In this document: positions 6,592 to 14,739 of the stretch, piece by piece
How the letters are laid out: each line of letters begins with the position of its first letter
Position numbering within the stretch: position 1 is the stretch's first letter
Origin: Virgibacillus natechei
GTDB taxonomy: Bacteria; Bacillota; Bacilli; Bacillales; Amphibacillaceae
Direction of reading: 5' to 3'
NCBI RefSeq assembly: GCF_026013645.1
Contig: NZ_CP110224.1
Location: forward strand, 1,116,001 to 1,180,000
DNA: 64,000 nt
Position numbers and translations under genes: made by a program
The notes under the pieces: generated by a model
Told to the model about the DNA's origin: nothing
The model's database searches: none
The model's input: only the letters and a program-made list of their open reading frames with translations

Positions 6592-8364
6592 TTATTTATC
6601 CCACCTTATTGAGTTATAAATCTGGTTTAGTCTTGCTACATCGTTTATTTCTTTTTCAATTCTATTAGAAGTCGTTTTAATTTCTCTTTTGGTATTAGGT
6701 TCAATGTTAATTTCTGATGTAACATCAGAGTGTTTATTCAATTGAATGAGGAAATTTACACTTTTCTGTAGCGATCTACTGGATTCTTCTAACTCCTCTT
6801 TTATCAAAGCTTCGTTTTCTTCCAACTCGATCATATCAATTTTCCAAAAAGGGCAATGGTAGCACCCGCTAAATTTTGGCTCAAAACCGTTAGGACAAGA
6901 TACTTCGGGATCTGTGCAATAGCCCAATTTTAGTTTGTTTTCCGAATTGCAATCACCAGTAGCCCAAGTGTCCAAATACAATTCGTTTAGTTGTTCGGTT
7001 CCGCCTAAATCATTGGTTTCACCATACATCGATGTTAAAAAAAAATTATCAGCTAAACGCTTCACTTCAGAATCAACCCAAAATTGTACGTGATTGTAAT
7101 AAGTGTATTGAGAGTATAATGATGTGTGTCCAGACAAGCGAGCAATTTCTATTCGATCATAACCTTGCAGCATCATAGATATAATTGAAATGTGCCTCGT
7201 ATCATTCAAGCGTAATATTCTGTATATGTCATAATTATCTTCTTTACTTGGTACCTCTGCATTAAAGTTGATAATTAAATTATATTTTTTAAAAAGAACA
7301 TCTTTATAAAATTTTTCAAGCAAGCTTTTTAATGCACTAGAATTTGTTTTCATCTTATCTATTTTTAAATAGTAGCCTCTGAAATTAACCTTTTTTAAAG
7401 ACTTATAAGAAATAAGTGTCTTTGTATCACCTGATGACTCAGTTATTTGGATATAATGCTTTATATATTCAAATATTTCCTCCGAAACACTGATTTCATC
7501 TATAATTTGGATGTTATTAATGTTTTTTTGTTTCAATCTAGGGATGCTTAGATAATACTTGCCATCTCTTTTATCAATGCAATCGCGCTTTATATTAGTG
7601 AATTCAGAAGGCCTCATAGGAATAATGCTTGTTATTTTCCACCATAAAAAAACCGGATAATATAAAATTAATTCGTTCTCTTTATTGGAGTCATTCTTTG
7701 CTTCATTATACCATTCATCCAAATAATAAGAGAAGGTGTAAACGTCTTTAGAAGAAGGTATCTTTCTGACGTTTTTATTTTTTTCAGGCTGCTTAATACT
7801 TTGTACAGAAGAATAATATTTTTCAATTTCTGAAATAGGATAAAAGTGGTAGAAATTCTCTAATGATATTAAAAAATTTGATAAGGTAAATTCAGATATT
7901 GCTTGAATGTCTCCATTTACTTTTATCGTTCTGTCATCCATATTATTAACGAATTCTTCAAGTAAATTAGGTGAAAATCCTTTCGTAGATATAATTATTT
8001 GTTTCAGTTTGCTTAAAAAGGCATCTGCTGTTCTAGGAGATTGTTCAACAAAAATATCGCAACACCAACATTTTATAACATCTACTATTGAATCAGATAT
8101 ATGTCTATTGTTAAATTGAAAAAACGATTCAATATCATCGAATTTTAAATTAATGTTACTTTGTTGTAAGTTATAAAAAAATGACCAATCATCATTTTCA
8201 TATTTTATGCTTTTTGCGGCATACCTGTAATCATAATTACCATTATTCATATCCTCTAATATATTTTTAGCTTGCTCTACGGAGTTTTTTACATCGAATA
8301 TGTCATTTGGCAAAACTTCTAATTCTTCTACATCCATTTCATCGATATCAAGGTTTATATTCAA
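6592..8364 (-). CDS. tyrosine recombinase (TnpB-like)
   Basis: The 590-residue protein contains a tyrosine recombinase catalytic domain: the first arginine in PMRPSEF (about residue 250), a lysine in the RLKQK hairpin, an arginine in LNDTRH (about 390), a histidine in LSGHTS and the nucleophile tyrosine in QYTYYNH (about 425). A C-terminal extension holds cysteines in GYCTDPEVSCPNG and GCYHCPFW that probably bind zinc. Length and tail resemble Tn554 TnpB. The start is a TTG directly behind the TAA of the upstream gene, whose last codons form the AGGAGA ribosome site, so translation is coupled. Confidence 0.8.
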   Translation of the reverse strand: MNINLDIDEMDVEELEVLPNDIFDVKNSVEQAKNILEDMNNGNYDYRYAAKSIKYENDDWSFFYNLQQSNINLKFDDIESFFQFNNRHISDSIVDVIKCWCCDIFVEQSPRTADAFLSKLKQIIISTKGFSPNLLEEFVNNMDDRTIKVNGDIQAISEFTLSNFLISLENFYHFYPISEIEKYYSSVQSIKQPEKNKNVRKIPSSKDVYTFSYYLDEWYNEAKNDSNKENELILYYPVFLWWKITSIIPMRPSEFTNIKRDCIDKRDGKYYLSIPRLKQKNINNIQIIDEISVSEEIFEYIKHYIQITESSGDTKTLISYKSLKKVNFRGYYLKIDKMKTNSSALKSLLEKFYKDVLFKKYNLIINFNAEVPSKEDNYDIYRILRLNDTRHISIISMMLQGYDRIEIARLSGHTSLYSQYTYYNHVQFWVDSEVKRLADNFFLTSMYGETNDLGGTEQLNELYLDTWATGDCNSENKLKLGYCTDPEVSCPNGFEPKFSGCYHCPFWKIDMIELEENEALIKEELEESSRSLQKSVNFLIQLNKHSDVTSEINIEPNTKREIKTTSNRIEKEINDVARLNQIYNSIRWDK

Positions 8365-10881
8365 TTATTTTTCTCCTAACTTTATTGTTTTATAAGATTC
8401 AACCAATTTTTTAGGTGGTAATTGTTCTTGCATTTTTTTAATACGTTCTCTTCCACCAGGTAAGAAATCATAAATAATATCTTTTCCGAACTTTTCTTTC
8501 GCGTATTTAATCGTATCAGAAATCACATATAATTGATTTGCTTGTCTTTTCTTTTCGCCAGAGCTCATTTCATCAAAAGAAATGATGTTTTCAATCTGTG
8601 ATACATATTTATCTAATAATTCAGCTAATGCATATACATTTGGAATGCTAAAAGGGCAATCGCTACAATTTAAAGTAGGATTAACACATTCTCGCTTAAT
8701 ACATTGATAATTCTTTTCTTTCGAAGGCAATTGATTTGTTAACATATCATAGTAATCTCTTTGCAATTCTTCATTGTCTTTAGAAAGCATCCAATTCGCT
8801 ACATCTTTTTTTTCCTTAGATATTCTATTCACAAAACCAGCAGTTGCTTCTAATTTATAAACATCGCCAAAATTTTGTTTTAGGTCTAATATTTTATTTG
8901 TTTCTTCTTCTTTATCGGCAGAAGAGGAGAATATAACATCACTGAATATTTTATATACATAACCAAATTGATCCCTTGAAAATAATTGTTCTGTTAACTC
9001 ATCTATTTGTTTTCTACTCAACTTAATATAAATGTTAGTTGTACTTTCATTAAAGTGACTCCTGGATTGTTTCGCAGCGGACAGCCCATCCTTAAATTCA
9101 TTATTTGAGTTACTATTGATCACGGACCAAATAAGGGTAGTCAAGGTACGGTTCATTTTTCTATTTTTGAATTTCAATTTATTGTTAGGAAAATGACTAA
9201 AAAATGCACCTTTGGAAACACTGTTAACTGTTTTGTCACTAGAAAGATATATTAAATTTCCATCGTCAGAATTGATGTTCTCCAGCCTTAATTCACAAAT
9301 GGCCATTGCAGTAGCAAAAGGGATTTCCAACTGCTTGGAAATGTTAAACACACCCTCAGCACCGGTTTTATTGATGTTAATAATATGTCTTCCCACTTGA
9401 TAAATAATATCTTTCGCTTCACTTTCAGATAAGTTATTGTCGTAAAACCATTCCAAACCGGTGATACTAGTTCTAGATAAATTGATCCTGGGAAGTTCCT
9501 CAATAACTGTTTCGTGCCTCCAATTGTTATTCAAAAGCGTTAAAATATAAAGCCATACACTAGCGTAATGATAAGAATTTTTACCTTTTAGAAAGTTTAT
9601 TGTATCCTTGGATGCTGCTCTCTTGTGAGTTTCAACATCTTTGGCGAAGTTATAAAACTCTTTATATTCATCTAATGAATAACGATCTTTATCCAATTCT
9701 CGCTTTGGTTCATACGTATGATACGGATTGTTCAATCTACTAAAAATAAATTTTGTGTGTTTATCATTTTCTTGAAAAGATTCGTGTATCGATTTCAAAA
9801 ATTGATACATATGAAATCGATGAGATACATTTAATTGGTGATTCAACAAATTTAAATTAATTTCATTTGTTGTCATAGCGTATATCTCTTTATCAATATT
9901 ATCAAAGATGGATTTTGTTATTTCACTGAAATTGCTAACCCGATCAGCTATCGTTTTTTTACTTCCTTCACTTTGAATAAGATAATTTCTTACATAGCTA
10001 AACCAAAGTTCTTTTGTGTTTTGTGCATAAAGGTAATCATTTTTGTAGTTGATGTCTAAACGATAAATGAACGTTTCGAAAGGTGTATCTAACTCAACTT
10101 TGTTCATCTCTCTTATTTCTCGTTGTTTTAAATAATAATGGACATCTTCTTTATTCCACAAAAAGGCGTTTTTATCAGCTGGTATAGACGCTTTTAAAAT
10201 AGGAGGGAATGGGATTCTTTTAATTCCCACCTCATCCTTTTTAAAACTCCTTTTGAGTAATTCTTTTGCTTCGCTTGCTAAATAATAATAGTTAAATAGA
10301 TTTTCCATTTCCGATTGTTTTTTTGATAGGAATTCCATATCTTTTATGAGGACAAAACGGCTTCTACCACCCTCGGTTACATTAACATCAAAGTCATCAA
10401 GTGCTTTATTTAAACTTGTTAAATTAAGCCCTAATTGTTTTTGAACAAAAGACTTGGTCACATAATCAGAGTTATTTTTTAATTCTACTTCAGTCATCAA
10501 CTTCTTAAAGGCTTCATTTTTAAAGATAACTTCTTTTTCAATGAAAAAACCGTCTGCTGTTGTTTCTTTTAGTTTGATGACTTCTATATTATTTCTTTCT
10601 ATAATCCTATTTAAAGCTGTTTTAGAAGCTTTATTTCGAAGTGTGGACAAAGATATATATTTTTGCTTAAAAGGCTCTATACACCGCTTATTTATTCCTA
10701 TTTTGGTCTTTAATCCGTCTTGTAACAGTTTTTTATTCTTAAAATAAATAGGCTGAATATTTAATTCAGGGTAACTGGATTCTAATTTTTCGGCTACAAA
10801 CAAAGGAGTGGTGCTTGTATATTTCATCCCTATTTCTTTCAAGAAAGTTTCAATGGAAACTAAACTATCTAATTTTCCCAA
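8365..10881 (-). CDS. large divergent tyrosine recombinase
   Basis: At 838 residues this is the largest protein of the operon. A divergent tyrosine recombinase domain can be traced in its second half: an arginine in NNNWRHETV, a KMNR motif in place of HxxR, then SRSHFNESTTNIYI, matching the usual GHxxxxTTxxY end with His and Tyr conserved. The C terminus has a cysteine cluster, CIKRECVNPTLNCSDC, like that of the next gene. The N-terminal 400 residues are unrecognised. The TTG start overlaps the upstream recombinase gene by 17 bases. Three recombinases in a row recall RIT (recombinase-in-trio) elements. Confidence 0.65.
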   Translation of the reverse strand: MGKLDSLVSIETFLKEIGMKYTSTTPLFVAEKLESSYPELNIQPIYFKNKKLLQDGLKTKIGINKRCIEPFKQKYISLSTLRNKASKTALNRIIERNNIEVIKLKETTADGFFIEKEVIFKNEAFKKLMTEVELKNNSDYVTKSFVQKQLGLNLTSLNKALDDFDVNVTEGGRSRFVLIKDMEFLSKKQSEMENLFNYYYLASEAKELLKRSFKKDEVGIKRIPFPPILKASIPADKNAFLWNKEDVHYYLKQREIREMNKVELDTPFETFIYRLDINYKNDYLYAQNTKELWFSYVRNYLIQSEGSKKTIADRVSNFSEITKSIFDNIDKEIYAMTTNEINLNLLNHQLNVSHRFHMYQFLKSIHESFQENDKHTKFIFSRLNNPYHTYEPKRELDKDRYSLDEYKEFYNFAKDVETHKRAASKDTINFLKGKNSYHYASVWLYILTLLNNNWRHETVIEELPRINLSRTSITGLEWFYDNNLSESEAKDIIYQVGRHIININKTGAEGVFNISKQLEIPFATAMAICELRLENINSDDGNLIYLSSDKTVNSVSKGAFFSHFPNNKLKFKNRKMNRTLTTLIWSVINSNSNNEFKDGLSAAKQSRSHFNESTTNIYIKLSRKQIDELTEQLFSRDQFGYVYKIFSDVIFSSSADKEEETNKILDLKQNFGDVYKLEATAGFVNRISKEKKDVANWMLSKDNEELQRDYYDMLTNQLPSKEKNYQCIKRECVNPTLNCSDCPFSIPNVYALAELLDKYVSQIENIISFDEMSSGEKKRQANQLYVISDTIKYAKEKFGKDIIYDFLPGGRERIKKMQEQLPPKKLVESYKTIKLGEK

Positions 10882-12193
10882 AGTTAACCACTTCTTTCCA
10901 CGTTTTACTGAATTCAGGCAAATTTATATTATTCATTGAATCATTGTCCAATGTGAGAGTTTCTATTGCTTTATTTATATTATCTAAAGCAGTCATTGAG
11001 TCTGTATAATCTAAAGCAGAATTAATGTTCGAATCTCCTCTCGTGATTGCTGTTTGTTCGGCTGTGAAGTTTGCTGCTACTAACATATTGGTGAAGGTAC
11101 CTCTTCCTATATGCGTACTCCATTTTGTTTCTTTTAAGTCTAAATAATCTTGTAATCTACCTGATGTCCTGCTTAGGTTTTCCAAATACCTTCCTTTCAC
11201 TTTGTTGAATTTTTTAGAGAATGTAGCGCCTGAGAGTGCAAGCCCGTTGTTTTCATTAATAAACAAGGCTTTTGGGTTTGATAATTTATTTTGTTTTTCT
11301 AACTTATCAAGGTAATCAAGATGTTTTTTGTAAAGCCAGGTAATGACTGGATCCAATAAAACAACTTGATCACGAGGCTTTTTCACATCGATATTTGCAG
11401 ATTTTGTTAAATGAGAGAACAATTCATCTTGATTATCTCGAATTTCTAAAACAATCCCTTCTTCTCCATATAAACTATTACCTTGCGGTTTCACTGAAGA
11501 TCTTTTTAAATTCACACATTCGCCAAGACGTAGGCCGCCATAAAACAAAAACCCAATACCTAATGCAATAGATGGTTCATTCAAATAAGCAGTCATAATG
11601 AATTCACGAGTTAACTGAACCCTATTTTTATTTGAACTAGTAATGATGTCTTTTTTCTTTTTCAGCTTTTTAGTTGACCCATCACCTGGTAAAACAACGT
11701 CTTTAAATTTCGAGATTAAAACCGGCTTGTTGTTAACATCTTTGTGTTTAAATTTTATTTTGGTGTTCAAAATTTCATTTTCGTTTAAAAAATGAAACAA
11801 TCTCGTCAAATACATCATTTTAGATTCTATGGTTTTCTTTGAAATATCTTTTTCTTCAGTTAGAGAACTTAAAAATGAACTTCCGTGTTTTAGTTCTAGT
11901 CCAGGAATACCTTCTTTTTCTAATTGTGCAAAATCACCATCTCCATCTGCTACTCTGTCTAAAACGAAGTTCAAGAACTGGGTGACAGCAATTGCTGGAT
12001 GTTTCTGATGGCTTAATGATTTTCCTGTATTAAAATACTCCTTATTAATGAAATCTGTGATAGGGTGTGGGTAAACTATGTCTACGCTTTCTTTGTAATA
12101 TCCAATCAGTATTTTTCGCGTATTCTCAAGTTTTTCTCCTCTTCGCAATTCAATATTCGTTTCTCTCACAACAAAACGATCTTTTCTCAACAA
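10865..12193 (-). CDS. tyrosine recombinase / phage-type integrase
   Basis: This 442-residue protein is the first gene of the operon. It has an N-terminal SAM-like core-binding region (about 60-160) and a catalytic domain with GGLRLGE (first Arg, about 220), THIGRGTF (His and second Arg) and the nucleophile region NSALDYTD. The usual GH before the tyrosine is replaced by RGD, so one catalytic position differs from the canonical R-H-R-H-Y set. It is longer than Tn554 TnpA (about 361). A TTG start follows a GGGTGAT site. The four genes are contiguous or overlapping and must be co-transcribed. Confidence 0.75.
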   Translation of the reverse strand: MLRKDRFVVRETNIELRRGEKLENTRKILIGYYKESVDIVYPHPITDFINKEYFNTGKSLSHQKHPAIAVTQFLNFVLDRVADGDGDFAQLEKEGIPGLELKHGSSFLSSLTEEKDISKKTIESKMMYLTRLFHFLNENEILNTKIKFKHKDVNNKPVLISKFKDVVLPGDGSTKKLKKKKDIITSSNKNRVQLTREFIMTAYLNEPSIALGIGFLFYGGLRLGECVNLKRSSVKPQGNSLYGEEGIVLEIRDNQDELFSHLTKSANIDVKKPRDQVVLLDPVITWLYKKHLDYLDKLEKQNKLSNPKALFINENNGLALSGATFSKKFNKVKGRYLENLSRTSGRLQDYLDLKETKWSTHIGRGTFTNMLVAANFTAEQTAITRGDSNINSALDYTDSMTALDNINKAIETLTLDNDSMNNINLPEFSKTWKEVVNFGKIR

Positions 12194-12467
12194 TTATCAC
12201 CCGCAATTCAAAAGTTGTATATGTAAATCATAAACGTTCTAACTCATTACTTATTACTATTTTGTTAACAACTAGAGAGGGTGACCACCCTAATAATAAA
12301 TCCACCTAGAATAGAAACTAATGTAGCTATTGAAGTAATAATGGCTAATGTTTGTGTAAATTGAAACAAGTTGTTATTCTTAAATTAAGAAACAGGTATA
12401 TATCTTTGTTAAGAGATGTATAATAAAATGATGGTTCTTGTCTTTATGGTCAGGCACTATATTTGAA
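12194..12467. other. gene-poor boundary upstream of the recombinase operon
   Basis: No gene is well supported here. On the minus strand (12258-12362) a 34-codon TTG frame encodes a single hydrophobic segment but lacks a ribosome site. The stretch should hold the promoter of the recombinase operon and perhaps one end of the element. No inverted terminal repeat is visible. Confidence 0.3.
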
Positions 12468-12506
12468 AAAAGTCCTCTCGGTTTGGTCTCCGAGGGGATT
12501 TTTATT
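12468..12506. terminator. rho-independent terminator
   Basis: TCCTCTCGG and CCGAGGGGA pair with one mismatch around a short loop. A T-rich run follows on the plus strand and an A-run precedes it, so it could work in both directions. It insulates the recombinase operon from the right cassette block. Confidence 0.65.
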
Positions 12507-12600
12507 TTTAAATACTTCATTCTAAAAAACTATCCTATCCTGTAACCATACTAAATTGCCATTGATACCAATTGCACAATTGTAGCAAAAGAACAAATCC

Positions 12601-12630
12601 TTATTCCAGATAAGAGCTGATTGTTTAAGA
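12601..12630 (-). repeat. R1-like cassette repeat
   Basis: Read on the plus strand it is TTATTCCAGATAAGAGCTGA then TTGTTTAAGA, a degenerate R1 in the opposite orientation to the left block. It lies downstream of the 66-residue gene in that gene's reading direction. A remnant, TCGACCCGTTTTTAAC, follows at 12640-12655. Confidence 0.5.
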
Positions 12631-12650
12631 ATATATGAGTCGACCCGTTT

Positions 12651-12851
12651 TTAACCTTTTTCCGCTAGAGACCGCTTTATATCAAAAATTCCTATCGTTC
12701 CATTGATCAAAACACCTAATCCTAAAATGCCTGTAAGAATCCAATTATTTTCCCAACTTATGATTAAACTGCATAAACAAGTTAACGAAATTATTAATGC
12801 TCCATACTTCGCCCGCCATTTTTTTGATTTTGGGGAACTCCCATTACTCAA
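12651..12851 (-). CDS. small two-helix membrane protein
   Basis: The 66-residue product has a basic N terminus (PKSKKWRAK) and two hydrophobic helices (about residues 17-33 and 37-53) followed by a short charged end. It starts at a TTG behind a GGAGGTGAG ribosome site. The family is unknown. It is the innermost gene of the right block and reads toward the recombinase operon, with an R1-like repeat behind its stop codon. Confidence 0.6.
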   Translation of the reverse strand: MSNGSSPKSKKWRAKYGALIISLTCLCSLIISWENNWILTGILGLGVLINGTIGIFDIKRSLAEKG

Positions 12852-12890
12852 AATAACTCACCTCCAAACTCTACAGAGAAGCGAATGACC

Positions 12891-12916
12891 TATTCCGCAA
12901 TCGTCCTGATTCTACA
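12891..12916 (-). repeat. R1-like cassette repeat
   Basis: The plus-strand sequence TATTCCGCAATCGTCCTGAT then TCTACA keeps the CCGCAATC and GATT arms of R1 but has a divergent centre. Confidence 0.5.
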
Positions 12917-12921
12917 TCAAT

Positions 12922-13170
12922 TTAGATGCTATAATTAACAAAGTATCCCACAAACATAAATATAAAAAAGCTGAAAAACATAATCGTATTGGCAATTATT
13001 AACCAATGTTTTTTTATCAATGCAGCGAACACTATCCCGATTGGGGCAATAACAAAAGTTATCATCCATAATGGACTTGAAATCTGAAAAGCTATATTGG
13101 GAATCCAAACAAGAACACAAATAATTAAACAAATTATAGATAACACTTTAAACCTCTTGTTTTTGACCAA
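12922..13170 (-). CDS. small three-helix membrane protein
   Basis: This 82-residue protein has three hydrophobic helices (about residues 9-27, 32-50 and 55-78) and a basic N terminus, giving an inside-first topology. It resembles in size and layout the first gene of the left block. The TTG start lies behind a strong GGGGAGGTAAG ribosome site. The stop codon is five bases before an R1-like repeat. The function is unknown. Confidence 0.65.
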   Translation of the reverse strand: MVKNKRFKVLSIICLIICVLVWIPNIAFQISSPLWMITFVIAPIGIVFAALIKKHWLIIANTIMFFSFFIFMFVGYFVNYSI

Positions 13171-13198
13171 CTTACCTCCCCCCCTTTTATGAAATACC

Positions 13199-13231
13199 TG
13201 TTCAGCAATCGCGCCCGTTTGTTTAAGTATA
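13199..13231 (-). repeat. R1 cassette repeat
   Basis: The plus strand reads TGTTCAGCAATCGCGCCCGT then TTGTTTAAG, a good R1 in reverse orientation. Confidence 0.7.
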
Positions 13232-13236
13232 ATTCA

Positions 13237-13524
13237 TCACAATACCTCTTTATATTTAACAACATATGGTGTGAGCAAAAAACCAATAATTCCTATAAGA
13301 AATCCTATACCAACCATTACAAAGGTGTTACCTAAAGGATAAAGAACATAACCAAATATAAATATTGGCAAAAGACTCATAGCTCCAACTGTACTTTTAC
13401 CCAAATTGGTTATCTTATGTTTCGTACCACAGTTGTCACATTCAATTGGTTCATATGCCGGCCAAAACGATTTAAAGATTTTACTCCAACTAAATTGTGA
13501 ATTACAGTTTTTACATTTTTGCAA
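13237..13524 (-). CDS. TIGR04104-type zinc-ribbon membrane protein
   Basis: The 95-residue protein begins with a zinc ribbon: CKNCNSQFSW, then about 20 residues later CDNCGTKH, followed by two hydrophobic helices (about 45-63 and 67-88). This is the layout of the cxxc_20_cxxc (TIGR04104) family of small Bacillaceae proteins of unknown function. The TTG at 13524 is preferred because GGAGGAG lies five bases upstream; the longer frame starting at 13614 would translate through R2 and R1 repeats. An R1 repeat follows the stop codon by five bases. Confidence 0.75.
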   Translation of the reverse strand: MQKCKNCNSQFSWSKIFKSFWPAYEPIECDNCGTKHKITNLGKSTVGAMSLLPIFIFGYVLYPLGNTFVMVGIGFLIGIIGFLLTPYVVKYKEVL

Positions 13525-13552
13525 ATTACTCCTCCTTAATACGTAAAACTTT

Positions 13553-13607
13553 CGCCGTGGCCCTATTGCGGCACATTTTATTCGATTATCGCGCCCTTTT
13601 GTGGAAG
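13553..13607 (-). repeat. R1-R2 cassette repeat pair
   Basis: In gene direction R1 (13607-13579, plus strand TATTCGATTATCGCGCCCTT then TTGTGGAAG) comes first and R2 (13575-13553, containing GTGGCCCTATTGCGGCA) second. This is the same R1-then-R2 order as in the left block. Confidence 0.75.
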
Positions 13608-13613
13608 AGATCA

Positions 13614-14162
13614 TTAATCTTTCCGCTGCTTTTTATTTAATCCTTTTCTATTCAGAAATTGATCGACATCTTCAGCTTTTTCTCCAGCTTTTATATGATA
13701 AGTAAGATCGCTTTTATTAATATAGATTAAAAAATGATCTTCATCCCTATTGTAGAAATCAAATTCATCCCATTTATTAGTCATATTTCGTTGTCTTCTT
13801 GGATCATTAGGAAGATATGTTATATGGACTTCATCATCAGTTAATAGAGCTTTATATTCTCCTAAAACACCTAAATCTCTTGAAGTATGTCTTTTATTAA
13901 TGCTTTTTATAGTATCTTTTTTATGTTCTCTAAGAGCAGGAATTGGGCAAGCAATTAACAGAATAAGAACCAAGATCAGATAAGAGAGTATTCCTTCTTC
14001 AAATATTTTATTGAGAAGGTAAGCAACAATTAATGATACTATTAAAACCGAAAGAAGGGTCCATCTTCGGCTCTTTTTGATATTTTGGCTGAAATAATAA
14101 TAATTCCCTGCGAACTTTTGTATATCTCCTTCGTTCTTTACATAATCCAATTCAATTTCCAT
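13614..14162 (-). CDS. YcxB-like membrane protein
   Basis: The 182-residue protein has two adjacent transmembrane helices (about residues 35-52 and 58-76) and a C-terminal soluble domain. The domain carries DDEVHITYLPND, then WDEFDFYNRDEDHFLIYINK and a C-terminal hydrophilic stretch, as in the YcxB-like domain of Firmicutes. Family function is unknown; the fold is PH-like in some relatives. The ATG has GGAGG upstream. It is the largest gene of the right block, and its stop codon is six bases before an R1-R2 pair. Confidence 0.7.
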   Translation of the reverse strand: MEIELDYVKNEGDIQKFAGNYYYFSQNIKKSRRWTLLSVLIVSLIVAYLLNKIFEEGILSYLILVLILLIACPIPALREHKKDTIKSINKRHTSRDLGVLGEYKALLTDDEVHITYLPNDPRRQRNMTNKWDEFDFYNRDEDHFLIYINKSDLTYHIKAGEKAEDVDQFLNRKGLNKKQRKD

Positions 14163-14191
14163 ATATAATCCTCCATTAGAACAAATACATC

Positions 14192-14265
14192 ATTCCACAA
14201 AATGGCCATACAATGGCAAATTTAGCGGTACCTTTTATTCCAGAAATACGCCCGATTGCTTAATC
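14192..14265 (-). repeat. R1-R2 cassette repeat pair
   Basis: R1 (14265-14235; plus strand TTATTCCAGAAATACGCCCG then ATTGCTTAATC) follows the 38-residue gene. R2 (14220-14192; plus strand ATTCCACAAAATGGCCATAC then AATGGCAAA) comes next in gene direction. Confidence 0.7.
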
Positions 14266-14284
14266 CTCGAATAAACATATTACA

Positions 14285-14401
14285 CTAACCCTTATGATCA
14301 TTTTTTGTCCTTTTGAGAGATCGTACAACCAACCAGGTGACGAAACCAACCAAGGAGACAAAAATGATCAGCGAAACATTGGCAGTACCTATGATTTCCA
14401 C
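14285..14401 (-). CDS. 38-residue single-helix membrane peptide
   Basis: A GTG start five bases behind an AGGAGGG ribosome site opens a 38-codon frame ending in TAG. The product is one hydrophobic helix (about residues 9-27) with a basic end (RSLKRTKNDHKG), an inside-tail single-pass peptide. The excellent ribosome site and the repeats on both sides support it as a real gene. Function is unknown; such peptides can be toxins or regulators of membrane complexes, but nothing here decides. Confidence 0.55.
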   Translation of the reverse strand: MEIIGTANVSLIIFVSLVGFVTWLVVRSLKRTKNDHKG

Positions 14402-14438
14402 TCTATCCCTCCTGTTATTGCTGTCCTACGATATATGA

Positions 14439-14467
14439 TTATTCCAGATTAGCGCCCGTTAGCGAAA
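14439..14467 (-). repeat. R1 cassette repeat
   Basis: The plus strand reads TTATTCCAGATTAGCGCCCG then TTAGCGAAA. It overlaps the stop codon of the DUF6366-like gene. Confidence 0.65.
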
Positions 14468-14677
14468 GAAAACAGCATATATTATAAAACCTACAATGAG
14501 TACAAGGATTAGTATTCCAGTTCCTTTCCAACCAAGTCCTCCAACTAAATCAACAAGACTTCCATTACTTGTTCTATTTGTCGCATCATTAAAAACACCG
14601 CCTGGGTTATTGTTTTTCCATTCTTCTTGCCTTAGTCTTTCTCTTCTTTCTTCAGGAGTTTCGTTATCACTGCTCAT
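14459..14677 (-). CDS. DUF6366-like small membrane protein
   Basis: This 72-residue protein has a charged N terminus (TPEERRERLRQEEWK), a polar GGVFNDATNR stretch, a SLVDLVGGLGWKGTG segment and one C-terminal hydrophobic helix. The pattern fits the Bacillaceae family DUF6366, of unknown function; the match is from recall. An ATG follows a GGGGGG-type ribosome site. It is the outermost gene of the right block, with R2 upstream and R1 overlapping its stop. Confidence 0.65.
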   Translation of the reverse strand: MSSDNETPEERRERLRQEEWKNNNPGGVFNDATNRTSNGSLVDLVGGLGWKGTGILILVLIVGFIIYAVFFR

Positions 14678-14704
14678 TTTATACCCCCCTAAAATAATTT
14701 ATGT

Positions 14705-14739
14705 CTTATTCCGCAATATGGCCCGTTTGTTGCATAAAG
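14705..14739 (-). repeat. R2 cassette repeat
   Basis: The plus strand reads CTTATTCCGCAATATGGCCC then GTTTGTTGCATAAAG. It marks the outer end of the right block; no further copies are seen to the right. Confidence 0.7.

Noticed and set aside
13525..13614. N-terminal extension of the zinc-ribbon gene
   Set aside because: It runs through an R1-R2 pair and puts the GGAGGAG ribosome site inside the coding region.
215..14739. CRISPR array
   Set aside because: The repeats are irregularly spaced by 50 to 900 bases, vary in sequence, and the intervals are genes with ribosome sites. No Cas genes are present.
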